Source: Trifolium pratense
Lineage: Eukaryota > Streptophyta > Magnoliopsida > Fabales > Fabaceae
Assembly (NCBI RefSeq): GCF_020283565.1
Contig: NC_060059.1
Span: forward strand, 10,237,501 to 10,301,500
Direction: 5' to 3'
Length of the DNA stretch: 64,000 nt
In this document: piece by piece, positions 46,613 through 59,060 of the stretch
Layout: every line of letters starts with the position of its first letter
Numbering within the stretch: position 1 is the stretch's first letter
The notes under the pieces: model-generated
What the model was told of the DNA's origin: nothing
The model's input: only the letters and a program-made list of their open reading frames with translations
Database searches by the model: none
Translations under genes and position numbers: made by a program

Positions 46613-46797
46613 GGGTCTTGTTAACATGTGCATATAGGGCACACGATAAGGTATCTCTTAATATAGAAATTTAACATTTAATGATACAAGACATTTAATG
46701 CTTGAAAAGTTAAAATGCACAAATTCTATGACATAATTTCTATTTTTACTACCTTAACATGTGTCATATATCATATATGCACATGTTAACATTCTCC
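46613..46797. mobile_element. MULE-type MITE, same family as 10148-10322
   Basis: Ends gggtcttgttaacatgtgca and, inverted, ggagaatgttaacatgtgca; perfect 9-bp duplication ataaataaa at 46604-46612 and 46798-46806. Confidence 0.88.
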
Positions 46798-47637
46798 ATA
46801 AATAAATAAATAAACATAACTATATATGGTTTGGCTATGATTAGTGGTGAAAACCAAGCACATATAATTAAATGTGTAGTAAGTAGACAATGCACGTGGA
46901 AAGATTCATTTGATGATGGGTTGGTATATTTGGTAAACCCAATCCACACAAATAAACACAATAATTTATACTATAGTCTATAGAGGAAGATAGAAGTAGC
47001 TAGGCGTATTCAAGGCTCTAAAATGGTATCCTATGCTCTAATCATATCAAAAGAAAGATCACCAAGAAATGTATACTTATTGTCCATAAAGAATTATACT
47101 CCCCACCTCTTGCAATAATTCATTTACTTCACCATTTAACATGGGTTCGAAAAATTGTAAATGAAAGAGAGAGTAATGCTTCTACTAAAATACATTTATC
47201 AAATACGAGTATTACGACTTTCTTTGTTTTTGCGGTTAAAATAATGATTAATAAGAGTTGCATATTTATTTTTCTTTATATTAATAAAATGGATATCAAG
47301 TAAATCATTATTTTATACTTAGCTTCAAAACAACTTATCGTTGAAAGTTTTATTTTTTAGTATTAGTCCATGATAAACCACTTTTATAAATGGTCCATAT
47401 TAAAAAATTTCAATATACAAATATGAGATGAGAAGCTTAGCAACACATAGAAAAGTGGGGTGGAATAAGTTAAACTGATTGAGGTAAGAGTTAAATAGTT
47501 GGAGGTCAGAGTTCAGTCCTGACAAGAGATCGAAAAATCAACATAACATTGTTATATATTAATAATTTGTCATTTAAAAAAAATGACTTATGCAAAAAAA
47601 AAATTAGGCAAAATAATTTGAGGTATTTACCGACTTT

Positions 47638-47641
<4 letters not shown>

Positions 47642-47706
<65 letters not shown>
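47642..47706. repeat. (TA)n microsatellite, ~65 bp
   Basis: Uninterrupted alternating T and A, followed by tttcactag. Probably length-polymorphic. Confidence 0.95.
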
Positions 47707-47710
<4 letters not shown>

Positions 47711-49797
47711 CACTAGTTGATGAGTTAATACCTTCAAAATATAAAATGTAGTTTAGGAAAAACCTCTTTTTTACTTGTCGTTTTATGGCCCGTTACTTTT
47801 GTTAATATCTTTGATACTCCTCTTTATATGATTTTCCTCTTGTGCTATATGTAACCTTTTCGATTATTATTTCATTTCAAGTTTTTTCTCTCTCTCTCTA
47901 TATATATATATATATAGGTAGGAGTACCATTTCCATTTTATCTAGTATTATATCAAAAATAGAAAATGGTTTATGTTGACAATATATGAGATCTCTCCTT
48001 TGTATGAGTTTTAGACGATATTTGTTATTTTGGGATTTGACGTTTAAATTTCTCTAACAAGCATAAGTGAGACAAGTCCTTCATAATATACAAATTTATT
48101 TTTACTATTTGATTAATAAATCTCATCCTTAAATTAATGTCACATATCATATCTTATTTTATCCAATATAATAAAACTTATTTTGGGATTTTGGCTTTGT
48201 TTTGTGCCAAATCCTTGGTTCTTTCATTTATTTTGTATCTTGTCCTCCCTTGGTATGCCTTATGCCTTGGTTTAGAGTTCAAAAAAAAATTGTAAAAATA
48301 ATTTTGTGGGTGGTGAAAAACTTGAAAATGCATTAGATTCAATTGTTTTCTCCGAAAATAATAATAGTAATTTTATAAATAATTTTAAATTATTCTTTAT
48401 ATATATTCATACAAATATTAATGTAAATATTAGTTTAGAGTTTATTATTAATTACCGTAAGTCTCTCAGTACCCATTACTTTAAGTATTAGTGTAAATAT
48501 TAGTTTATAGTCTACTATTGTTGATTTCAAGTCCTTGGTTATACATAGTGTGTATTATTTTAAGTTATATATATACTTTATTTTTATAATAATCAACTTT
48601 GACTTTGTTTGTCAAAAAATAGTGGATAACTAATTTAATTTGTAGTATTGAGTAAAATTAACGATTGAACTGACATAAAACAATAGGTTTAATTTTTTTC
48701 AATTAGCCGATGATATGGTAAAATTGGAATAAAAATTAATAAGTTATAAGCTAATTGAATTAGTTTATCAAAATAATCTATAAGCTAGTATAATTTTAGG
48801 TTCTATGTATTTTGGTCCAATGTATAATATTGTGAAGTATCAAACAATAGTAATAGGTATAATTTAACATATACATTCAATAAGTTATAGCATTTTTTTT
48901 TAATAGAAATTTTGTGGTTTTTTGGATATAGTTTGTTAGTTTATTGATTTCATTTTTTGAATAGAAATTTTCTGGATTGTTGGTATTCTTTTTTTGAATA
49001 TACATGTTATATTAGTAGTAATTTTATATATTGTTTGTTGTTTAACTAAATTATTAAGATAATGAATTTTATTTAGCAATGCTAATAAATTTAGCCCCAC
49101 TAATAATTCATCGTTGGGTCCACCGCTGGTCACATCCCAAGCAAATCTTCATGGATGATCTAATTTTTATGTAAGAATTATAAAAATCATGTGATTAAAT
49201 CAAAACCGTCCGATTTTTTTCACTTTATCCACGATATACTAGTAGACTTTGGCTTTGTTATCCAATGCAGTATTGAGATCCCAAAAAATAGAAAAGATAA
49301 ACCGTCATTATCAAGAACAACTTTTATGCAAAAAGTAAATTGCTCATTGTAGAACGGAGGGTGTATCATAAATAGAAAACAATATGGCACAGAAAGATAG
49401 ATAGGTCGTGTTCTTTGCATGCAATACCTACCCATGTGCACGCGCATCTCATGTGGGTGTGTGTGTGGATCGCTGAAACTGAAAGCGAACCAACACTCGC
49501 AAAGAGTGATGGGATCAACTACGAAACCCATCTTTCCGTAACAGACAACAATATTACCAACACATGTTAATGTTATATTACAGGGAACAATATTCAATAA
49601 TCAATCTTTTTACTATTAAGTTTTCAAGATATTATTGCAAATTTGCAATGCATGCATTTCTACCATATATTTTCATGTTCATTAATTAATAAATTGTTTG
49701 TTGGGAAAAATACAGACGATCATGAATTTCATCTTGCATGATTGTATTTTAACTTATATATATCATTGCACCATTAAAATATAATTGTTACCCATTT

Positions 49798-49904
49798 GTA
49801 ATTTTATGAGTGTGACTTCTTTGGTAATATTTGGTATAATGTTTTTTTCCAGTTTTATGAGTGTGACTTCTTTGGTGATATTTGGTATATTGTTTTTCTG
49901 ACAG
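49798..49904. repeat. ~53-bp tandem duplication
   Basis: Two copies of a unit carrying ttttatgagtgtgacttctt and tttggtataatgttttt (starting about 49801 and 49853), with two further partial tatttggtataatg echoes to 49952. Confidence 0.8.
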
Positions 49905-51215
49905 TATTTGGTATAATGTTTTTTTTTTTTTACAGAGTATTTGGTATAATGTTCTCATGTGGTTAATTGGGTATCTCTTATATTCTTCATATTAATCCTT
50001 TTGTGTAAGCTATTCAATTTGGTGAAATCATTTGTTCAAAAAATCACTTTGACTTGCGGTTGATTTGGTAGACTAGTGTGTGAATTATCTTGAAATAGAG
50101 AATTTTTTATATTTTTTATTACATGGATTTTTTTTCTTTTTTGGTTGAATTAAGAGTATCCTGACGCTTATAAAAAAAAAAGAAAAAAAGAGAGAGTATT
50201 CTGATGACCAACAATGGATTGATACAAGTGAAAAGAGTTCTGGTCCCCTTAAACATGTGGTCAGGAGTTCGATTCCTGACTCATGTGTATAGAGAAAATT
50301 CGGTTGAAAGAGGAGAACTTGTGTATCTCACGAGTTTCTTGATGGAGATTAATCATCATTAATGACCGTGGAAACTTCGTACCAATATCATGGTAACTAA
50401 AAAGAAAAATTCTATCCTAATTAAACATCACAACTATGTTGGTATTCCTTATCCTACATTGATAGCTCATAAATATAGATAATATAAATAAAAAGAGAAA
50501 AAATATATATATACAAGGGATTTTAAGGCAAATGTTCGATAGAGTTAAAATCTTAATTTGTTTGGTACCGGTAATAGGCTAAGAAGTCAGATTCTTCTTT
50601 TGATTTTGAATTTTTGTAAATTCATTTGTTCATCTTGATACTCTATCTCTTAGCTTGATTTTGTCCCTTTGGTGCTTTGTTTTTTTAGGTCTCTTTGTGT
50701 ATTTTCAACATTTGTATTTATCCATTTTAGACACACTTGAATTTATTAATATACTTCATTTGGTTTCTTTTGGAAGAAATTTTTTTGATAGACAAGCAAA
50801 TTACAATATAGCCTATAGGTAATAAAAAAATTAATTTATCTATATTAGAAAATAATGAATTTCAAATGAATCAACCATCAATTAAAAACCAGAATTTATG
50901 CCCACCCCACCACCCCTCATTATAAGTCCAGCAGAATTTCTGCCAACATTAAAAAAAATTAATATTGCACTGATGTTTTGAAAATAACAAATAAATAGAA
51001 ATAGTAATATTTTACAAAAGTTTGTATAAAAGAAAATTTACAAAGTGACAATTAGAAAATGAATGAGATAATTTTTTTTTTATAGTAGAGATAATTATCT
51101 TTTCTTATTGTGGCAAAATTATCTACTAGCTCCATTAATAACCATAATCAGTACTTCAATGGTTGGTTGAGTTGTATCTCTTGGAGTGTATCGATGTTAG
51201 CCTTACAATTATTAG

Positions 51216-51809
51216 TAGAGCTGTCAAAATGGGCTACCTCGAATGGGCCGGCCGCCAAGCCCGATTTTTTCCCGGACTCGGGCCTTGAAAATCTTAGCCC
51301 GAATTATTTTCGGGCTTTTTAGCCCGGTCCGATAAAGCCCGATTAAAATATGGGCTAGCCCGAATGGGCCACGGGCGGGCCGAAAGCCCGAAAAAATTAA
51401 AATATAAAATTAAAAATAAATATAGATAATTTGTTTTGGATGATTTGAACTTAGTTCGTAATATAAATTATAAAACACCTCCGCTACTTAAGTAGCGGAT
51501 GAGTAAAAATAAGGCACTCGAGAAACTCGTAGGTAGCGGATAAGTTAAAATAGGGCGCGCGAGAAACTCATACGTGGTGGTTGAGTAAAAATAGGGCGCG
51601 CGAGAAAGTCGTAGGTAGCGGATGAGTAAAAATATGACGTGCAAGAAACTCGTAAGTAGCGGATGAGTAAAAATATAGGGCGCGAGAAACTCATAGGTAG
51701 CAGATGGGTAACAATAGGGCGCGCGAGAAACTCGTAGGTAACAGATGAGTAAAATTAGGGTGCGCGAGAAACTCGTAGATAGCGGATGAGTAAAAATACG
51801 GCGCGCGAG

Positions 51810-51856
<47 letters not shown>

Positions 51857-52134
51857 GTTGATCATATTTATAATGTTGATCATAAGTATCGGATGAGTAA
51901 AAATAGGACGCGCGAAAATTATTGATCATATTTATAATGTTGAGTTTGAGCACTAAATATAAAATAAAAAATAAATCGGGCGGCTCGAAAGCCCGACAAC
52001 CCGGGCCGGGCCGGGCTCAGGCATTAATTTTGGTAGCCCATTTTTTATCCGGACTTTTTAGCCCGGCCTGATGAAGCCCGAAGCCCGACCGGGACGGCCC
52101 GAATTTGGTCGGGCAGCCCATTTTGACAGCTCTA
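51216..52134. mobile_element. Non-autonomous hAT-type element nested in the LINE
   Basis: Terminal inverted repeats tagagctgtcaaaatgggct / agcccattttgacagctcta. The 8-bp flanks are attattag (51208-51215) and gttactag (52135-52142), 6 of 8 matching. Subterminal regions are rich in gcccg/cgggc motifs, unlike the AT-rich surroundings. The interior is a 41-bp satellite (51492-51917) with an embedded (ta)n tract. No transposase. Confidence 0.88.
51492..51917. repeat. 41-bp CpG-rich tandem repeat inside the hAT element
   Basis: About eight tandem units of gtagcggatgagtaaaaata + gggcgcgcgagaaactcgta + g, starting at 51492 with a 41-bp period. A (ta)n tract interrupts at about 51812-51854, and one more partial unit follows at 51884-51917. 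Units differ by scattered substitutions. The minus-strand frame through it is a repeat artefact. Confidence 0.92.
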
Positions 52135-52302
52135 GTTACTAGGAGTCTCTTTATAGGTGTGGTGTGTTTTGGCGGTTGGGAGATCTTTTGGTTCTTTTTT
52201 CTTTTTGTCTTGCTTTTTGAGTAATTCTAGTATTCTTGGTTTGTACATCGATTTTATTCTTTTATTATATTTGCCCTTAAAAAAAATTAATAACCATAAC
52301 CA

Positions 52303-53337
52303 ATGGTAGAGAAAGAAGGTGAATATAAGATCGAATACTCTGAATATCTACGGTTTATTTCTTATGCCTGCTTGTGATATGATTCTTGAGGATAAAAACA
52401 ATAACTCTTCTAGTTTATTCTAGAAGGGGTCTTTTAAACATTCTATTATTAATTATTGAGCAGCACTATTGTGTAGTTGTCGTAGTTATCTTATTAGGTG
52501 TATGCACCTATTTATATAGGCATTGTTATGATTAAAATCAATGAAACATATAATCAATTTATCTTTTTAATTACGGTTTCTATATCTAAATTCTAGAATG
52601 TAATCCCTGCTTGAATTAGGCCGCATCAATTTGTACACTTGCGGTTGTTATACCGCCTCATAAGGGATGTAAAATTGACTTCACATGGATACGTGTGTTT
52701 GTGAAAAATGTTGTATCTTTATTAGGCGTTAGCAATAATATGACCTCCTAACAATTGAGTTAAACTCACGAAGCTAGAGATAATACAAAATGGAAGGGAA
52801 AAAGTTACTTTAATTTTCTTTTTAATGAAGAGTTTAATTTTCTTTATTTAAAAAGGGAAAAATTACTTTAATAAAGTTTGGGAAATAGTCAAAGTTATTT
52901 TTTTTTCCGGCAATTGTTGGTACGCGCTTTGTTAGGCACGTGGCAAAAACCTATGTATATATGCTTTTGCAGTTTTGCGCCTGTAAATAACGTAAAGTGA
53001 ACGTTCCATTCGCACTAATTATCACTAATCACTCTTCGTTAAACCAAGGGACCTACCGTCAACTCCCGTTCCGTCAATTAACACCACTTTTATCCACTAC
53101 AACCGAGTCTATCTTATTCCCTATACTCATCATTCAAAAAGACAATTCTGTCCAACCAAGTCAAAAAGCTTTTACACGTGGAATAGTTCCATTTGTCGTT
53201 TACCTTATTATCGTAGTTACTGTTACGTAGATGATAAACTCTCACTGATGTTGATATTTTTCATTGAGCATCAACATCAGGATTATTCAGGGCCATATTG
53301 CAATAAAGTATGGGCCACGATTAAACAAACTTTACTA
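52303..53337. other. Intergenic with a less AT-rich patch
   Basis: The stretch 52910-53240 has lower AT, an acgtgg core at 53175-53180, gcacgtggc at 52937-52945 and a tatatatgc tract near 52957. It reads like a plant promoter or leader, but no gene follows. The 77-codon frame at 52997-53230 shows no domain. Confidence 0.35.
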
Positions 53338-53346
53338 TTATTACAT

Positions 53347-53529
53347 GGGTCATGCTAAACAGTGCCCCGGGCACTTGTTAAGTATACCTAAAAAGGAAAT
53401 AAAAAATAAAATTTATATTGAAAAGACAACTTTTTATACTTTTGAGGCATTGAATGCACGCATTTCGAGACATAATTTCTATTTTAACATGCTTAACCAG
53501 TGCTTCGGGAGCACTGTTTAGCATTTTCC
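53347..53529. mobile_element. MULE-type MITE, diverged family member
   Basis: Ends gggtcatgctaaacagtgcc and, inverted, ggaaaatgctaaacagtgct; flanks ttattacat / ttattatat (53338-53346, 53530-53538), 8 of 9 matching. Confidence 0.8.
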
Positions 53530-53879
53530 TTATTATATTAATGTCAATACTGTATTGAAAAAGAAAGTATCAATTTTTTTTTATTTTTTATGCAAGTAGT
53601 AACTTCAAGATTGCAAAATAAATATATTTTCCGATGGGGGAATTTATTTATGCAAGTAAATATATCTAGTTAAGAATTTTTAATGTAAAACTTTAATTGG
53701 ATTAAAATATGTAGTTACTCATAGTAATGGGATTAATTTAAAGTTTCCATAGTGCTCCCATTATCCGAAACAGATCTTCTGTGATTTCTCTGTCTTAAAT
53801 TGCCATGTCTCTCTAACTCAAGTTGTATAATCGTGAAATTATTACTATTAATTTTTACAAATCATGATATACCAAAATA

Positions 53880-54039
53880 GAAATTATTGCACATGTTAAG
53901 ATATACCAAAATAGAAATTCAACATTTAATTATACAAGAAATTTAATGCTTCAAAAGTCAAAATGCACAAATTAGCATTTAATAATTTCTATTTTTGCTT
54001 CCTTAACATGTGCCTTAAGGGCACAAGTTAACATTCTCC
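53880..54039. mobile_element. MULE-type MITE, left end disturbed
   Basis: The body and right end (gcacaagttaacattctcc) match the 21189-21365 copy. The left end lacks its outer bases and shows a local duplication of atataccaaaatagaaatt (53869-53887 and 53901-53919), so it was rearranged. Confidence 0.75.
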
Positions 54040-54048
54040 ATAATTTAT

Positions 54049-55289
54049 TAGTAGTAGGTTGTAACGTAGTTAATTTAATGAGTAATTAGCCAGCTAGATA
54101 TTTTATCAACAAAAGAAAAAAGTCAGCTAGATATTTTATCAACAAAAGAAAAAAGTCAGCTAGAAGTCCAAACCGGTAGTAAAAATAATAATCAAAGCAT
54201 TGGTAATAAAAAAAAAAATCAATTTCAATTTTTGTAATAATAATATTTAGTTATGCATGAATTGATTCTAAAATTGGGACAATTCAAGCTGATCACTTAT
54301 ATACAAATTTGAAGTTTATACAAAAAAAAATTGGGACATTTCAACATATGCATGATTGTCGGAACCGGTAGAATTTGTTGGGAGTGTCGTCTTGAGTCTC
54401 GATGGATCAAAAGGATTAAAAGTTCTCTTATTGTTTTGTCCTACTTGTGAATGATCCTTACCTCTTTCTTATCGATAAATTTCCTTCTTCTCATATGATA
54501 ATTTTGAGGGGTTCTAGTTGTTGATGGTGTGCCTCATTATTTTTTTTATCTTACTTTCGAAATTGTTGAATTCTAATAAAATTTACTTCTAATCCATCTT
54601 TATTTTCCTGAACATTCTCTAACCTTTTTCATTTTTTATATTTACATAATATAATATATTTACCATTAAAAAAAATGCATGAACGCTGGTTTTTTTTTGT
54701 TTGTTTTGCAAGACTTGAAGATTGTAATAAAAAGGCAAATGAAATAAAGATAAATATGAAATGAACGTCTTAAAAGTGTTAAAGTTAAACAAAACTTTAT
54801 AAAAATTTGTTAAAATTAACCTAGTAAATTTTGTTAGGAACAAAATTCACCATATTTCTCCCCAAGTTTTTTTTTTTATTTATAAAAAAATTAGTTGAGT
54901 TGAATTTCAAGGCAAAAATATCCACGAAAACAGTAAAAATTTAAATTACATTTTTGTGCAGTATGAGTCAAATTCTTAGCAATAACTCAACATTTATTAG
55001 CTCCTCCTGCCCATATAGTTAATTAATTGAATTATTTGGTATAATAATAATAATAATAAGTATTTTTTGTCAATAATAATAATAATAAGTATTTATTTAT
55101 TTCTTATTATAAACAATTTTTTTAATTTTATCAAATAACTAATGTATCTGATCACACAATATAGACTAGATACATCAATCAGTTATTCAATAAATTTAAA
55201 AACAGGATATATGAGTTATTCAAAAACTTAAAAGATGATTTTTTGTTTATTATAACATGGAGTAGATACATCAATCAATTATACAATTT
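54049..55289. other. Intergenic; no gene recognised
   Basis: AT-rich, with a small duplication agtcagctagatattttatc (about 54090-54165) and (aat)n tracts near 55042 and 55073. No supported gene. Confidence 0.4.
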
Positions 55290-55450
55290 GTATATATTAT
55301 TATAAGTTTGTCAAGACAGTTTATGATAAAATAACTTATAAAGTTATAATTTTCACTAGTGTGAACTTATAAAATAGCATAAAACTCAATTTATATTGCA
55401 TAAGCTGTTTGCATAAACTCTAAAAAAAGCTGAGCCAAACGGACCTTAAA
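55290..55450. mobile_element. Partial Harbinger-type MITE
   Basis: The body and right end (aaaagctgagccaaacggacc) match the copies at 11934-12131 and 63653-63848. The left outer end has been lost. Confidence 0.65.
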
Positions 55451-55915
55451 TATATCATTTATTCAATAAATTTAAAGAGTTAATTTTTATTTATAATAAA
55501 AAAAATATTAAGCTCAAATAGTTAATGAGCTTTTATTAAAATAGATTATTTAAAAAAATTCGAGTCCAATTTTTGGTGAGCGAAATTTTGATCTTGCTTT
55601 AAAGTTTAAAGGAAATAGTAATTAAGGTTGTGTGTATGAACTGTAAAATTAAATAAGCATAAGTTATTATACTGTACACTGTTGTATGATAGTGATACCT
55701 CACCTCCAACCAAAAAACCCATCACATTCTTTCTCTCTCTCTCTCTCTCTCTCTATCTTCTCTTTTATTACCTTCTAAAGCACGCTTTCAAAGCTTTCCA
55801 TAAAGTTCTTTTCTCACAACCCAATTCTCTCTATATATATTCACTATCAAACGCACTTTCACGCACATCACGTTAAGTAATTTTCTCTTACACACCATCC
55901 AAACACACCCTTAAC
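55451..55915 (+). promoter_or_regulatory. Upstream region and leader of the SMR gene
   Basis: A TATA-like ctatatatat lies at 55831-55840, about 80 bp before the ATG, with a (ct)n tract at 55731-55756 upstream. The leader is C-rich (acacaccatccaaacacacc) as is common in plant 5' UTRs. The transcription start is not determinable. Confidence 0.5.
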
Positions 55916-56389
55916 ATGTCCACCGATCTCCACCTCCATCATCACCAATTACCTAAGCTCCGTATCAACGCCGTCGTCAAACTCGACGACAACGTTGAAG
56001 AAGACGTCGTCACCACTCCTTCCTCCGATCAAATCATCATCCCTGACGACGTCGTTGCTATAGCTGATACCATGTCATCTTCAACCGCAATCACACAACC
56101 TGATGAAATAATTCAAAACGAAAACGACGCCACCGTCACCGCCACCGACGATGGTACCGTCGTTGACGGAGTAAACGAAAACGATCAGAGTTACCGGACA
56201 CCGACGTCAAAGGAAAGTAAGATACCGGAGATTCAGGATTGTCCACCGGCGCCGAGAAAACCGAAACCGTTCGTTTCTTGCAAGAGGAAGCTTATGGATG
56301 AACTTCAATTCTTTGAAGTTTCGAATAATGAAGATATGGATGCGTTTTTCAGATCCACTTTTCCTAAAAGAACTTGTCCTTGTACATGA
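55916..56389 (+). CDS. SIAMESE-related cyclin-dependent-kinase inhibitor (SMR), 157 aa
   Basis: A single exon encodes 157 residues. The N-terminal half is low-complexity and acidic. The family signatures lie in the C-terminal half: TPTSKESKIPEIQ at 95-107, the proline/basic CPPAPRKPKP at 109-118, and the FFEV (132-135) ... MDAFFRSTFP (141-150) block. Length and motif order fit SIM/SMR proteins, which bind CDK-cyclin complexes in the nucleus, restrain mitosis and promote endoreduplication. The ATG is preceded by aac and follows a typical leader, and codon use is markedly more GC-rich than the surroundings. It looks intact. The motif order is closest in style to SMR1/LGO, but I do not assign a specific member. 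Confidence 0.92.
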   Translation: MSTDLHLHHHQLPKLRINAVVKLDDNVEEDVVTTPSSDQIIIPDDVVAIADTMSSSTAITQPDEIIQNENDATVTATDDGTVVDGVNENDQSYRTPTSKESKIPEIQDCPPAPRKPKPFVSCKRKLMDELQFFEVSNNEDMDAFFRSTFPKRTCPCT

Positions 56390-58589
56390 AAATTCAATCT
56401 TCATCTTCATCATCTTCTTCAACCTCTCTGCAATTCGATCGAACACTATCTTGGTGCTCGTTGATCAAATTACGTAAATTAATTACACGATTTTTGTTCT
56501 TCTTTTCTCAATTTCCTCATCAATTTCTTCTTTTTTTTCTTTTGTTTTTTTTTATATGTTAATTATATATTTATATATATGAATATTTCACGATTTGTAT
56601 AAGATGTGAAATATTAAGATCTGGATCTTATATGTGAATTAATTCAATCCAATCCATCAACATAATGTTGAATTCTATATTTCTATAGCTCCATTTCAAT
56701 TTTCTTTATTTATTTAATTATTTAATTTCTATGGTTTAATTAATATATGATCGTTTTCTTGATTAAATGTTTAAAGATTATAATTCTTGAATTATGAATT
56801 TTTCTGTAAGAATTAATTTTCATGAACGATCGTTGTTCGTATAACCGACTACTGAATTTTATGTTTCTTGTCTTTTTCCTATGATGATATAAATTCATAT
56901 ACGGTTCTTTGTGGGTTTTCTTAATGACATGATTAATTAATGTAGTAAATGTTAAGTTTAGAGGTTATTTTAGTAATTATCAAATATAATTATTTATTTT
57001 TTGAAAAAAGAAAAAAAAATGTGGTGGTAATTATTGAATGAACGAAAATTAATATAAAGTTGGCAAAAAAGGAATAAGATAAGGGTAGATGGGGTTGGTT
57101 TTGGTGGCTAGCTAGGTAGCGTTACGTAATGGAATAAATCTCTTCTTCTATTGATTCTTCTATGGAACGCAAATGGTATTTGGAACATGTATTAATTTGG
57201 TAGGTTGGGAAATATTTACCTATAGTGAATTATTGATTATTATAGTATTTATATTTTTAAATGGAAAAAAAGTGAATATAGGAGTATATCGAAGAGGTAT
57301 CTGATTAATACGGTTGATTTTATATTTTGACATTATGCAATATGCATGAATTTGTTTGAAGCGGTGATTGTGATTTGTGAGTGAAATGGAATAAATTACA
57401 GGATTAGGATTACACTATGGGCGATGGAGATGGATGACATGTGGCATGATGTGTACCCGCTAATTTAAACACTAGCTAAGTTTTTGTCGTTTTATGAGAA
57501 AATAAAATGTAATAAATCTGAATAACATGTCAAATTTATATTTTAATAGGTGAAAAATTATAATATTTCTTAGTTCTTAGACGCCGGATTTGAATATTCT
57601 TGGGGGAATACAATTCTTTGATTTTTTTTTTTTTGACTAAATTTTCTTTGAATTTTTTTTTTTTGAACCAAATTTTTCTTTGAAATTTAACAGCTGAAAA
57701 TTCTTAATTTTATATGCAACTCAACCAGGTGAAAGAGTTTTTGCTTAATTTATAGAAGTGATTTGCTTAAGTATATGCGCCCTCATATTTTATTTATTTT
57801 TTATGAATAAAAAGTGGCTAGTCCGATGAAAGTACATAAAAACTATAAATCTCTAAGAAAATTATGAAAATAATAAAAAGTGGCCGGTTGTTTTAGTCGT
57901 AATTTCTTTTATCAATTTTAGGATTTTGGTGTTCTCATTTTGAATTTTATAATTTTGATCAATTCCTATTTTGTCAACTTTTGAGTTTTAGTTCAGCTTA
58001 AATATTGGGATCGGAGCTTAAATTTGGTAGACTTTTTATTTTGTCATTATATAAGAATAACTTTGTAATTGAGATTTTTCGTTAGGATTATATCGGGGGT
58101 GGAGGTAGTGAAGGCGGTTGTTTGCTTAAGAGGAGGATCTTGTTGTAGCATGTTATGCTACTATTCTAGAGAATAATTTTTGCAGGTGAACATTGTCGAT
58201 TATTGAAAATGGTGACTTGATCCTTATGAATGGTAACTTCATACATACTTATTCATTGTTCTTCAGAGTTTCGATCTGGGTTGAACATTCTTAGTTCTGA
58301 GTAGAATCTTCTCATGTTTTTATTTGTTCATCATCTTATGAATTTTTTTGTGGAACCTTCTGAACTTTTTCATAAACTATCTGATCGATGCTCATATTTC
58401 TATGAGTTTTTGGGTTAGTCCTTTTGAACTTTGTTATGAACCTTCTAATGTTCATATTTGTTCATGGCCTTAAAAGTTTTTAGGTTTAACATTTGATTCT
58501 TGGTGATATTTTAATTAAATTTTTTCCTGAATTAATCATTCAAGAGCACACATTAGATAACCAAATCTTTAAAACATAATTTAGAATTT
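56390..58589. other. SMR 3' flank and intergenic
   Basis: The first ~250 bases are the likely 3' UTR. Beyond, AT-rich DNA with poly-T patches (57616-57664) and no supported gene. The stretch at about 58080-58500 is less AT-rich but unassignable. Confidence 0.4.
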
Positions 58590-59060
58590 TGCCTCAACAA
58601 ATCTCTCTCACAAAAATTTCCCCAATCCAAACAATGATTGCTTCCAAAAGACGTATATATCCTCCCCATCATTCACCGCTATGTAAATTCGCCGCTATGT
58701 AAGGATTCCTATCAAATCAATTACATATAACAAAATGATATAATCCACAAAGTTAGCTCCGCTCATAAGAACAATATACTTGCCTGGGCATGTCCAATTT
58801 TACAAGAACTATCCACATTAGCATACCCACTAGCAAGTTCTTATGGAAATTCACTTTCATGCCCGACTCCAAGTTAAAAACCAACAAATTAGCTTTTATA
58901 TTCTCCCAATTCTTTTCACACAAAATCAACATATCATCGCATATTGCACATGAGAAATCCAAAACTCATTTTCCACCGAAAAATCAATATTATAAAAAGG
59001 GAACTTCCCTTTTATATTCAAAATCTCTATTATAAAAGGGAACTTCCTTTGATCAATAAC
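58590..59060 (-). pseudogene. LINE reverse transcriptase fragment, minus strand
   Basis: The minus strand (58753-58962) reads a stretch with CAICDDMLILCEKNWENIKA, FNLESGMKVNFHKNLLVG and a stop nearby. This is the catalytic (F/Y)xDD box and downstream SGLKVNFxKS motif of plant L1-type RT, with the box changed to CDD. A local duplication around gggaacttcccttttata (about 58999-59053) adjoins it. Clearly dead. Confidence 0.78.

Larger units (their letters stand above)
46807..51133. other. Long AT-rich gene-free stretch
   Basis: No supported gene. It includes a (ta)n microsatellite (47642-47706), a ct/ta patch (47889-47917), a ~53-bp tandem duplication (49798-49904), and a B-box-like caggagttcgattcctgac (50260-50278) that may be part of a decayed SINE. 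The minus-strand frame at 49220-49597 has no recognisable domain and was not accepted. Confidence 0.4.
51151..52285 (+). mobile_element. 5'-truncated LINE, interrupted by a hAT-type element
   Basis: The outer insertion is bracketed by attaataaccataatca (51134-51150) and attaataaccataacca (52286-52302), 16 of 17 matching, with an A-run just before the right copy. These are retroposition marks. Only about 65 bp of LINE sequence lies left and about 150 bp right of the inner element. It looks like the terminal part of a LINE (gtgttttggcggttgggaga...tttgcccttaaaaaaa). Confidence 0.75.

Noticed and set aside
48180..48290. Possible short LINE tail ending in an A-run
   Set aside because: No convincing duplication or coding remnant; the sequence is too plain to assign.
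49220..49597. 125-codon minus-strand frame
   Set aside because: No homology recognised, no leader or TATA context, and composition no different from surroundings.
51468..51953. 161-codon minus-strand frame with repeated segments
   Set aside because: Simply the translation of the 41-bp satellite in the hAT element.
52997..53230. 77-codon plus-strand frame
   Set aside because: No domain, and more like an upstream region than coding DNA; kept only as an unexplained patch.
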